Positions 14,399-25,400 of a DNA stretch of 64,000 nt are shown one piece after another. Each line of letters begins with the position of its first letter. Within the stretch, counting starts at the first letter, position 1. A model generated the notes under the pieces. The model was given only the letters and a program-made list of their open reading frames with translations, searched no databases and was not told the DNA's origin. This DNA comes from Dryas octopetala (lineage: Eukaryota; Streptophyta; Magnoliopsida; Rosales; Rosaceae): NCBI GenBank assembly GCA_963921425.1, contig OY992836.1, forward strand, positions 13,090,114-13,154,113. The letters are read 5' to 3'. Made by a program: the position numbers and the translations under genes.

Positions 14399-17300
14399 AT
14401 GAATACCAGAGTACGCACCAATCTTCAGACCAGGAAAGCTGCTGCTTTAAACCATGATAAAGTAAGTCTTGCTCTTCTTTAAAGCCGAGAGGTCTTATCA
14501 GTAACAAATTTCGAGATGACTCTGTTCGTTTCTCAAGAAAGAAGAAAATATGAGGGTCTAGTCTTCTAGAGCTTGAAACCTTTCTCAAAACCTGAAAAAA
14601 GATTCTGGGTGTGGTATGGGGCCTATGGGCAATTGGCATCCCAAAATGGGTTTTCAAATTTACTTCAAAAGAAAAGAAAAGGCTTAATTAATTTCAGAAC
14701 TGCTTCATGTCCATTTTTTACATTTAATTTTAAAAGTATAGCTGTATAGGACTTATTAAATAGTCTTTCAAATCCTGCTAATCTTCTAGTGAACTGTAAA
14801 AAGTGAAGCACTTTTGATCCAAATCCAAATTGGGTTCTTTTATTTCTCTCAAGAAACGAATAGTTTTTTTTTTACTCAGACACACTGCTCCCTTTTTCTT
14901 ATTTATAACATTATTATTTTATATTGAATTACAAAGAAGGAGAAGATGGAGACTCAGAAGAAGAGCAGAGTAATGGGTGCTGAGAGAAGTGGCATCAATC
15001 GTCGTCGATCCACCAGAGAAAGAAAAATGGCTTTGCTACAAGATGTACTACTCTTCCACTTGTTACCCCAACATTTCAATTGGGTTTTTAGTTTTTGCTG
15101 TAAAAGGACTATTTTTGTTGAATATGCATTCGTTGACTTATTGGTGAGCTCTGAAATTTACAGGTTGATAAGCTGAAGAAGAAGCTCAGACATGAAGAAA
15201 ATGTTCACAGAGCATTGGAAAGGGCTTTTACAAGACCATTAGGAGCTCTGCCTCGTCTTCCTCCTTATCTTCCTCCATATGTTAGTACAATTTACCATTT
15301 TTATTTACTCTCTCTCTCTCTCTCTCTAAGAATCAATGGCATAGAGGAGAGGGAAACCCAGATGAAGCCTTTGCCAACATTAAAATTGATGGTGGATGTA
15401 CTTTATTTTATTGTGACATAAGAGTGATGTGAATTGTGAAGTGTGGTACACTTTGTTTCAGACATTAGAACTTCTGGCTGAAGTAGCTGTTTTAGAAGAG
15501 GAGGTTGTGCGGCTTGAAGAGCAGGTGGTTAATTTTAGACAAGGTCTCTACCAGCAAGCTGTCTATCTATCCTCCAAGAGGAATGTGGAAAGTTTGAATG
15601 ACTCAATTGACCAGACCCCAATTAGAAGCTCCAAACATCAGAGGTCAAAGTCTTTGTCCCATAATGAGTTCATGTCAGCAACATCAGCCACCAGGCTTCA
15701 GCCTTCTCTTGCTAGATGTGCTTCTAGCAGAAAGCTACTGTCCACTGATACTGTCCCTGATCGAACTACGAATTGCTCTAGTAGACAAGTTAGTGGAAAA
15801 CAAGCATACAGGAAATTCAATTCCTTCACAGCTCTTTCAGAAGATAGGAGAGGAAAAGAGAATCGATTGTGTTCGAATGCTGTGAAGGATAAGCAATCTC
15901 CTGACAAGAAAACTGCCAAAACTGTGACCCCAGTGAAGAAACCTTCCACCAAACATGAATCTGTGGAGAAGTGTTTGGACCCCTTGAAGTTAGAGGTATG
16001 CTACTGAGATATCCCAATTAGATTCAATCTGTAAAAATTGTGGCTATTTATTTGTGCCTTTGATTGTTCAGCTAGAGTGCAGATTAGTAGACCAGGAAAG
16101 AGCACATGAGAGTTCATCTGGGTCTTCGGGTGATAGGGTGCCGGAAGCAGATAACAGTCCTAATAAAGTATCAGAGGATATTGTGAAGTGCTTGTCAAGC
16201 ATTTTTGTGAGGATGAGCACTTTGAAGGGCAAAGCAGAGGAATTGGGGACTTCTAATGCAGCAAATGGAGAGACAGGGTTTCGAGATCCTTATGGTATTT
16301 TTTTAGAATTCAGAGATATAGACATTGGTCCCTATAAACATCTCTGTTCAATTGATATTGGTTCAATTGATCTTAACAGAACAACAAGTGCAATGATTCT
16401 GATACACAGATTAAAGTGAGTTATTAGCCTGTTTATTCTTGGTCATCTGCTAATACTGCTTGAGATTGATTTTGATTTCTCTTTTCAAAAAAATATCCAG
16501 GTTCTTACTTGAAAAGCTTGCCTCTGTGAACTTAGAGGGTCTTAACCATCAGCAGAAGCTTGCATTTTGGATCAACACTTATAATTCCTGCATGATGAAG
16601 GTAAGATGCCCCTCTATCAAGAAATTGAAAATTAAAGAGGAAAGATTTAGAATGTACCAACTGCAAGTTTAAGCAAATCTTTTTATGTCTTTGGGAGTTG
16701 GGACATTGTGTATCTTTGAAAATCTGCTTTGCCCTTACCTTGTATAGCTAAAGCAAAATCAAAACTCAAAACAGTTTTTATTAACAATGTTGTAGGCATG
16801 TCTAGAGACTGGTATACCTGAGACTCCTGAAATGGTTGTAGCACTAATGCAAAAGGTAAGGTTAATCCATCATTTATTTCTTATTTACACTTGAAATTTT
16901 TGTACTTCCTGTTTCAGCAGTAGAATCAATCTCAACTTTATTGGATTTCATTATTGGTGTCTCTTAATGGTTTTCCTCCCATGTTCTTAGTGAATTATTG
17001 ATCTTTGACTTTATATGCCCCACATTCCATCATGCACACCATTCCATTATGCAGTGTGCTGTTTCTGTTAGATAATCATTTTGTCGGATAATCAACTTTC
17101 GGATAACCATTTTGTAAATTGATTTCAGCCATGTTTTTTGCATTAGGCAACGATAGTTGTGGGGGGACACTTGCTGAATGCAATCACAATTGAGCATTTC
17201 ATTTTGAGATTGCCTTATCACTTAAGATTCGTAAGTACATTCACCCTAAACTTCATTATACTTTTAAGCAACAGTTGACTGACTTTTCTTGAGCCTTCAG

Positions 17301-18166
17301 TGTTTTCTAATGCACACCTCCTTTAATATGCCATTTAAGTTTCACACTTTTTCTACTGTTACAACAGACTTGTCCAAAAGCTGCAAAAAATGATGAGATG
17401 AAAGCTCGCAGCATATTTGGATTAGAGTGGTCTGAACCCTTGGTTACATTTGCACTTTCTTGTGGAAGCTGGTCCTCCCCTGCTGTAAGCTAATTTCAAA
17501 TTTATCCTGTACTTTAAAGTTATTCCTTCTTTAAAAAATCTTAATGAGGTAGTTACACTTTCATTCGTTAATAAGATCTAATTTGCATTAAGCCCCGGTG
17601 TTTGATTGGATTTTTATTCTAGTCCACATAGCTACATTAAATATACCTACATAAATTATGTTAATATACCTACAAATATGTATATAAAATCAAAGAACTA
17701 GAATCAATATCCAATCTAACACCCGGTTTATTGAAGCTTAAATCTTGCGGTAAGGAGGAAAAGCAAAATTTCTATTTTGCTGACTACCTTGAAATTTTCA
17801 ATATAAGTGTATTCTGGTTTATAGATGTGGTACTGATATGTCAAAGATTTTTGTCAAACAAAGGTGAGGGTGTATTCTGCATCTCATGTTGAAGAAGAGT
17901 TGGAAGCAGCAAAAAGAGACTATATACAGGCAGCAGTTGGCATTTCAAGGACAAACAAGCTGATAATCCCCAAGCTATTGGATTGGTATCTACTTGACTT
18001 CGCAAAGGATTTGGAATCATTGGTTGATTGGATTTGCATGCAGTTACCCAGTGAACTCAGGAATGAGGCAGTTAAAAGCCTTGAAAGAAGGGGAAGAGAA
18101 AACTTTTCACAGTTAGTGCAAATTATGCCTTACAATTTCAGTTTCAGGCTGCTCTTACAGAGATGA
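14399..18166 (+). CDS. MIP1 leucine-zipper / DUF547 protein
   Basis: Ten exons join in frame to 609 codons plus stop: 14399-14461, 14937-15044, 15164-15280, 15462-15995, 16072-16415, 16501-16600, 16796-16855, 17147-17230, 17368-17484, 17864-18166. All introns are GT/AG. The acceptor of exon 2 could be 3 bp further right. Residues about 58-130 form the N-terminal coiled coil of the 'ternary complex factor MIP1' family ([20 protein letters not shown], then [18 protein letters not shown]). A Ser/Lys-rich linker follows. The DUF547 domain starts around residue 390 with [20 protein letters not shown] and includes [11 protein letters not shown] and [20 protein letters not shown]. The end, [13 protein letters not shown], is typical of the family. 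The biochemical role is unknown; the zipper suggests protein-protein interaction. Intron 9 contains a small MITE. Confidence 0.93.
17591..17727. mobile_element. 137-bp hairpin MITE in intron 9 of the DUF547 gene
   Basis: The left end CCCCGGTGTTTGATTGGATT and the reverse-complemented right end ACCGGGTGTTAGATTGGATA are near-perfect inverted repeats that extend to TTCTAGT. TTA trinucleotides flank both ends (17588-17590 and 17728-17730), as expected for Tourist/PIF-Harbinger insertions. The AT-rich loop has no coding capacity. It is purely intronic and should be spliced out. Confidence 0.65.
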
Positions 18167-20323
18167 GACATTTTATTTCATTTATTTATTTTTTTGTCTG
18201 ATTCTTTAGTCTACATAGTTTTGTGAACATTGGATATGGTGGGTTTGTATATTGATATAGTGGTGAAAGTACATATAACCTAAGCATATGTATGAAAGTG
18301 TGGGCAGAATGGTAATTTCCCCACAAAATTGGGTCTGGGGAAGAATATGTGAAGATGACAATTTCTTCAAGTCACTGCATCTGTTTTTTATTTTATTTTA
18401 CTTTTATATACCTTTTCAAGGATGGTCAAGTTAAACTATTGAGTGATTCATGAATGTAGGTGTCGCATACAAGTTCATGCATATGTATAAATCAAAATGT
18501 CAAACTATTCTTAATGAGGCTTCAGCAAACTCAAAGATCAGAACTTGGTATTACTAATTACTTTTAAGCTAATAAACGTCCCCACATGACCAACCTGTGT
18601 CTTTTTTATTCCTCTTTGGTACAATCATTTTGCATCTCTAATTGGTGGGTGAAAATAATCCCTGCAGACAAAGGCCAGGGACTGTTTGGCAATGTCGAGT
18701 GACAAATTATTCAGCCAATCAATGAATAACCATGAATTAGCCATGGACACTGAAAAAGAAGCCTGTAGGCTCTCTGAGACTCTTAACTTTGGTTGAGTGT
18801 ACAAAAAAGTACTTGGGTGACAATGCATTGCACCTTCCAAAGAAGAAATGAGAAAAGTGGGAAGAAATTTTGGGTTGGTTGCTTTTGGGTTGCCCCTTTG
18901 GGCTTTGAGAAACATGAAGTAGTGGTAGGGTAACAAATTTGGCCCATCATGGAATCCAAGATACTCATCATCATCAAATGATGAATGGTTTTTAAGAGAG
19001 AAAAGATGAGGTACATTAGGTAAGAGGCTAAGACACAAGCTAAGCTAGGTATACTATCTATCTGTGAAGTCTAGTGTAATGTATGGACCAGGGGAAACAG
19101 TTGGAATCTGACTTTGTCCCTTTGGTAAGGAAAAGGCTGAGCTTACAGCATTTGGACAAGGTTGCATTAAAGCAAAGCAACAAAAATTGCTCTGAGATGC
19201 AGGAAAAGAAGATGCCCCTCTACCTCTGTGTTGTTGGTGTTGCTTTTGGAACTTCTGTTATTTTACTTAGAACCAAACAGAACCAAAATCATTAAAAAAA
19301 CTAGTCGCTTATGAAACTTCTGTTGTTTTGCTAATGTCATTTGCATTTGTGGGTCAAACCTTTGTTCAAATGTGTGTAATTAGGATTTATGACAAGATAT
19401 TAAACGTCCAACTGCGATGCTGATATATATATATATTTTTTTTTTTTGCTACATATTTTTTAGGAATTAAAACTTGAAACATCTCTAATATTATAGAATA
19501 CCACTAAATCAATTACTAGTTTGTCAGATAAAATTACACAATGAGACCGTAAAATAGGTTAATAATAAAGTGGTGATATAATGTCTAAATTTCATTTTAG
19601 GGATTATCAGATGGTCTTGGAACTGACCTAGTGCTTTCTAGAAACATGTTGTGGTAACAGAATATGAGTCACTCAGTAAAGCTACCCTACATTGTAGCAA
19701 TCTATACCAAGAGAAACAACGGCAGCAACATGCAGTTTTACAACACTATAATGAGAAATTTCACGTGGCTATGACAAAGTAATTGAGAAAAAAAAAAAAA
19801 CAAAAAAAAAACACTGTATCAACTCAATCTTTGATTCTCTCATCTCAGTGCTACGTAAAATCTAGAGAGTAAATGTGAAAGTGTTTGTTTTCATTAATTG
19901 AATCTTTGTTTACAATAGGAGATTTATATAATTCTTGTAACTTTTTTTTTTTTTTGCCAGGATACCATCCTTGTAACTTAATCTAGAGCATACTTGTGTA
20001 AATATAAGTAAACAGTGACGGATTTAGAATTTTGATTTTTGGGGTCATTCTTAGATAAACCTTATCACTCCAACTATATTTATTATAGAATATAAACCAA
20101 GTCGGTTCTAATATGAACATCAAATTTTATTTCTTTTAACCACAACATATTAGCCCGTAGTAATTCTCATCAGGTATTAAATGCCCGTAATTACTCAAAT
20201 AGTTGATAGTCTACTTTAGTTTGCTCCAATATCCCAAATCAAATAAGTGAAATATCATAAAACTACAAAATGTGATACAAAATATTAACATGTTGGGGGG
20301 GAAAATGACAACCATTTTTTTTA
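18167..20323. other. Intergenic region between the DUF547 gene and foldback element A
   Basis: The first part is the DUF547-gene 3' UTR. An open frame on the minus strand (18625-19038) and one on the plus strand (19083-19295) show no recognisable domain. CAGTGACGGATTTAG at about 20015 resembles the end of a hAT/Ds-like element. I see no supported gene. Confidence 0.5.
20015..20110 (+). mobile_element. hAT-like terminal remnant
   Basis: The sequence CAGTGACGGATTTAGAATTT followed by TTGGGGTCATTC matches the common start of plant Ac/Ds-like (hAT) elements, CAGTGGCGGATYTAG. I could not find a matching inverted end or an 8-bp duplication, so it is probably truncated, perhaps by the foldback element inserted about 300 bp to the right. 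The right boundary is arbitrary. Confidence 0.4.
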
Positions 20324-20993
20324 GAGTGCTACTATTTGCACACCCTTTTTTTTCTTTTTGCACACCCTTTCACTCTTTTTTTCTCCTACACACCCCACGG
20401 CCCACATATTCATCTCAAATTCAAAATCTCTCAACACACACCTAACCCATTACCAAAATACCCTCATTTCATTACACACCCACACACCCCCATTTTTCTC
20501 TTTCTCACTCTCTCTCCTTCCCTCTCTCTCTTTCTCTGTCAACACACACCCGTGCACCACCAGCTTCCCCACCACCCTGCTCGCAGCAGCACCACCGGAC
20601 CTTCCTCGCGCGCAGCACCACCTTCCTCGCAGCACCAACCCCGCGCGCAGCACCACCTTCCTCGCACCACCACCGCGCGCAGCACCACCTTCTGCACCTT
20701 TCTCTCTCTCCTCCCTGCTGCTCTGCCCGACAGCTCTGCCTAGCTCATTTCTCTTTCTCCTTCGCGCCCAACAACTCTGCCCAGCTTGCACGACCATGCC
20801 GCAGTGCCAGCTAAGAGGATGAGCTTCGCAGGCCGTTCGGCAGTCATCCGTCGAAACCAGCGGGTTCGTTCGGCAGCCATCCGTCGAATCCGGTGGGTTC
20901 GTTCGGCAGTCATCTGCCGAAGCCGTTAGTTTCGTTCGGTGGCTGTCTACCGAACCAATCGCAGCGACAGAGAAAAGGAGGGAAGAGAGAAGG

Positions 20994-21029
<36 letters not shown>

Positions 21030-21360
21030 CCGAGGAGGAGTTGCCGGGCTGGTTGTGGTGGCTGTTTTGGGGGTGCTGTGGTGATGGTGCATGCGGAGAG
21101 AGAGGAAGATGGTGGTTAGTGGTGGCTCGGGTGGTGCTGCGCGCGGTGGTGGTGCGAGGAAGATGGTGATCGGGCGAGTGGAGAGGAGAAAGGGAGGTGC
21201 CGAGGAGGGCTGCCGGGCTTGGAAGGAAAAAAAAAACAGAGGAGGGGTCTGAACGAGAGAAAAAAAAAAAAGAGGGAAACAGGGAGGGGAGGGGCTGTTT
21301 AGTCCTTTTTTTTTTTGGGTATTTTTTTTTTCAATAAGGGTGTGCAAAATAGCAGCACCC
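20324..21360. mobile_element. Foldback element A (1037 bp, long inverted repeat)
   Basis: The left end is GAGTGCTACTATTTGCACAC; the right end reverse-complements to GGGTGCTGCTATTTTGCACA. TTTTTTTA flanks both sides (20316-20323 and 21361-21368). TTTGCACACCC is repeated within the first 45 bp. The arms are GC-rich and roughly complementary: CACCACCTTCCTCGC motifs on the left, GTGCGAGGAAGATGGTG on the right. The centre (20828-20965) has about four imperfect copies of a ~33-bp unit containing TTCGTTCGGCAGYCATC, followed by a GA microsatellite. Long open frames exist on both strands but encode only Pro/Ser/His- or Glu/Arg-rich low complexity, so I do not call genes. It is a relative of element B at 30897-32005. 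The 8-bp duplication fits hAT- or Mutator-like transposition in trans. Confidence 0.8.
20828..20965 (+). repeat. Central ~33-bp tandem repeat of element A
   Basis: About four imperfect units of the form TTCGTTCGGCAGYCATCYG followed by YCGAA and a variable spacer. The unit is CpG-rich compared with the surrounding DNA. A related TTCGGC/GCCGAA core forms the dyad centre of element B. Confidence 0.7.
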
Positions 21361-22403
21361 TTTTTTTATTATAAAGCCACAATTCATATGACATTGAGTA
21401 ACTTCTCTCGCATGTAATTCAATGAGGTATCAATGTGTTTTTTGCTGCTTCTTTTTTCTTTCAAAGATGAGGGACTAAGGGTACAAGTGTCTCTTTTTGT
21501 CAAGCGCTACTTTTTGTTCCCCAAACAAAGCCGTACAAATTGCAATAACGTTTTCGATGCTCTCCCCTTGTTAGTAGAGGCCCATCCGGCTAAAGCCAAT
21601 GAGAAGGAAGCTTTTTTCACAGTGCAGGATAAATTTGTGCACCTATCAGAAAGAATCCAGGACAAGGGAAAAGCAAACACAAATGAGCACAAATGGTAAC
21701 ATGCTCGATTTTTATTTTTGGTCCGAAAATCACATGTTGGAATTCTAAGTTGAAAATTAGAGATTGTCCACTTTGCATATTTTTAGTGAATTAACTAATT
21801 AAAGGTTTATTCTGACAAAAAAAATTAATTACAGGTTTTCATTTCCAATTAATTATCAAAGCAGAAGAGTATGCCACCAGAAAGATTTGTGCTTTTTCTT
21901 TATCTTTTTATTCTTTTTTACTCGTTATTATGAGTATTTTCTTTATTGAATTAAATTGAAATAAGATTGGGAAAAAGGAAGAAAGAAACAAAGAACAAGC
22001 GAAGAAAGACCCTCTTTGTCATGTCTGTACTTGCATTACAAGTCTTTAGATGCAAATGCATGTACCGAGGGGCTTTCTTTTTTTTGGTCGAAACCGAGGG
22101 GATTTCTATAGCGAGAATCTTTGCTTTCCTCTAGAAAATTTGGCCAATTCCATCAAAGTTGTTGCACCCTACAACAATACACCAGGTTTTTTTCTCTTTT
22201 CTTCTTTTTACAATAGCCCAAATCAAAATACATATCAGCCCACCAAAAGAGCCCTCTAACAAGAGATAGTTCCTAGCAGTCACCCACAACAACAACAACA
22301 ACAACAACTCTTATGCAGCAAAATCTACTTTACACCACCTGAAAATTTTGAGGAAAAAGGGATGAACATATGCTATGGCCAGTAGGGAAAGTAAACTTAG
22401 ACT
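21361..22403. other. Intergenic region and 3' UTR of TWD40-1
   Basis: Contains the left target duplicate copy of element A, AT-rich DNA, and an AAC microsatellite near 22285. The right part should be the 3' UTR of the minus-strand gene that ends at 22404; AATAAA (minus strand) occurs near 21907. No coding sequence is supported. Confidence 0.5.
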
Positions 22404-25400
22404 TCAACCAAAGGGCGAAGGAACGGGTGCTGGCCCTGTGAGTGCATCTGATCTTTTAATGCTTCCCATGCCACATATAATGCAACCAGGCGTTATGAGA
22501 GCCGAAAATTTGGCCCCACAAAGATCACATACATCATATCCAATAGTTGACAGCCGACTAAGAGTGGCGGCACAGAACTGGGAAGGATCTTCAAGTGGAT
22601 CAATGGACTTGTTTGACAGACCCCTTTGAACACACATGTCAACTAAGCTCCTCAGCTCATCCTGCTTACTTGGAGGTGCTTTGGACAACAAGAGTTCAAG
22701 CATCTGCTTTGAATAAGCATAATTTTGCACCTCCATGTTCCGCTTAATGGCAGTTCGAATACAATTTATCCTGTGCTTTGCCAGAAGAGGCAAAGAACCC
22801 AGGTGGCGTGAGAGTCTCGCCATTTCATCTTTTGCACTGATTGCACTAGGGCCGTGGACTTTCTGGAGTCGCCCAATTTCCTGCAATCAAACCCCAAATA
22901 AGAGATTATCTATCTGTTGCTAAAGTATGAATGACTGTCTATGTATTGGCAAAGGGCTGTATTGTACTCTTAAGACATTTAGCCTAAGGAAGTTGGATCT
23001 AATTCCATCTGGTCTATTTGAGAGTTTGAATAATAATTATAATACCTGAAGAAGAGTAACAGCTATCTTGTATTGAGCACAGATGGTCGCTTGTGATTTG
23101 ATATCAGCTCCACGAGACTGATCCTTAGCTAGTGCAAGAAAAGCTTCATCAAAGCAAGATAATGCATCTGAAAGTTGATTCTGCTCAAGGTGAGCAACTC
23201 CAGTCTTAAAACATACAGAAGCAGCAGCCCCACGGGGAACCTGTTATGAGGAAAACCATGAAATAAAAGAGGATTAGGAGGGTGGGGAATTAGATAGTTA
23301 TGCATGTGTGTGTAACATGTACATGTATGTATTACCTGTCCAGGACGCACAGAAGATGGTGGAGAAGGAGGCCGCACGGAAGGTTTTCCAGAATCTGCAG
23401 AATTCGGAACCCCAAGGGCGCTAAGATCAAGGGGTTGGGTAGAATGTGGGAACTGAGCTGACTGAACCTGAGGCTGTTGCTGCACAGCAACCTGGCTAGA
23501 GTATTGTGGTGGGACACCACCATCAGGAAGTCCAATGGACTCGTGCGGAACAACAGCCTGTTGAGTAGCTTGGGGGGGAACACCACCATCAGGAAAACCA
23601 AAATTGGCATTGGATGCATTGACCTGATGAACTGTTTCCTTGTTAATTTCAACCCCTTGAGAAGCTTGATCCAATTTTGAAAGAAAGGTCCCAGGAGGGG
23701 GTAGTGAGGCTGCAACCTGGAGGGATGGTATGGTATTCTGGAAAAAGTCCTCTGGAATAGGTCTAGCCGTAACCCCTCCACCTGTAGGAGCTTGCTGTGA
23801 TACTGTTGCAGGTTGAGTAAATGAATCCATACCAAACAGATCACCAGGGGCAGAGCCTACACGAGGAGCCATTGATCCACTATTAACTGGAGGCGGTTGG
23901 GATAACATCTGGCTAAGGTCCTGGGATCCAGTCAATGACTTGGTCCTGCTCATAGGTGGACCCAACCCTTCACCAAGTTTGAATTGCTTCGTGGCTTCTT
24001 TGATCTTATTCACATCCACTGCAGTAGAAGCAATTGGCTTCTCTCTTATTCTAATGTGCAACTTTTTAGTTTTTGAAGTTTCTTCCTCATCGCTGCTGCT
24101 ACCATCAGCTGCACCATACATTGTTTTCTTGAATTCTTCTTCAGCTTTAGCCTGTTCATCTGCCGCACTGGAATTAGCAAACTGTTTGGTAAGTGTTTCC
24201 AGACCCTTCAAGGAATCACCATCAGGCACTCCCTTGGATTTATTAGATGTGGATAAAACTGAAGACAATTGAAGACCATTTCGCTTACTGTCACCACCTG
24301 CGGATGTAAAAGTTTTGACCAAACTATTTTCCCTTACTTCTACGATGTTGCCTCTTCCTTTGATTGAACCCAAGTACACACCTATATGATCAGCAATAAT
24401 GGATGGAATGGTACCATCATCAGTCTTCATGTATGGCATCACCTCTGCAGCCAGTTCCCACTGAGGTATTGCCTTCATGTTAGTTGGGGTTTTGATTTCC
24501 CAGTTCCCACCACCCCATTCAGGACCTTTAGGAACCATACTCTCAGCAGCAAAGTTAGCAAAAATTCCTTGAGTCCATCCAGTAGAGCGGACTCTTAAAA
24601 TCCTCTCACAGTATCGTCTTAGTTCTGAATCAGTGGCATCTTCTTCCAATTTTTGAGCAAGACGTCGCATCGCACTGGGGTTAAGGTGGCATATAAAGAG
24701 ATCTAGCATACTTTCATAATCTGCTATAACTTCAAAGGTTTCTTTTGCACTATCAAACTGACCAAACCTGTCAGAGTACAATATCAAGAAATTTAAAAGG
24801 AGAAAGATACAGAAAAAGTTTCTTAAAAAAATTGTTAAGACATTTGCAGAATAAAAAATTGAAATGAACAGTTTGTCTTATCTGCATACTTGATACATGC
24901 ATATCCCAACTGGCGGAATCGGTGGAATAAATGAGATGTTGGAGGACACCTTGGATAATCTCTAGAGCGCAGAAATTCATCTTTTAAAACAGATAAAGCA
25001 GTAGAAAACCGGAGAGCTTTGATAGCATAGGCACCCCGCAACACCTAAGTCATTTATATGTTCAGTAAACAAAACAGACGATTAACAAAATTCACTAAAC
25101 AACACATTCTTTCACTCACCTGAGTGAACTGTGGTCCTGCTTGAGATAATGATACAGAAAGATCTCCACAAACAGGAGAGCCTCTTGCAAGAATATCAAG
25201 AGACCTTGGAGTGATACGCAAGCTGTCAAACCTTCATTCAGAAAGAAACGCCACATATCAAGTATCATCAGCCTTTATTCATGGACCCATATTTATTAAG
25301 GTGCCGTAAAGAAGACATGATGTTACAATCCATAATGTTATAACAGTTATACTGCTTTAAGATGTAAAAAACATAAAAACAATTTCCACAAAAGATAGCA

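Noticed and set aside
18625-19038. 137-codon minus-strand open frame downstream of the DUF547 gene
   Set aside because: No domain, no splice context and overlapping frames; I cannot exclude an expressed lncRNA but have no support.
20336-20822. Long Pro/Ser/His-rich open frames on both strands in element A
   Set aside because: Both strands and several frames are open because the DNA is GC-skewed and repetitive; the translations are low complexity, lack domains, and lie wholly inside a transposable element.
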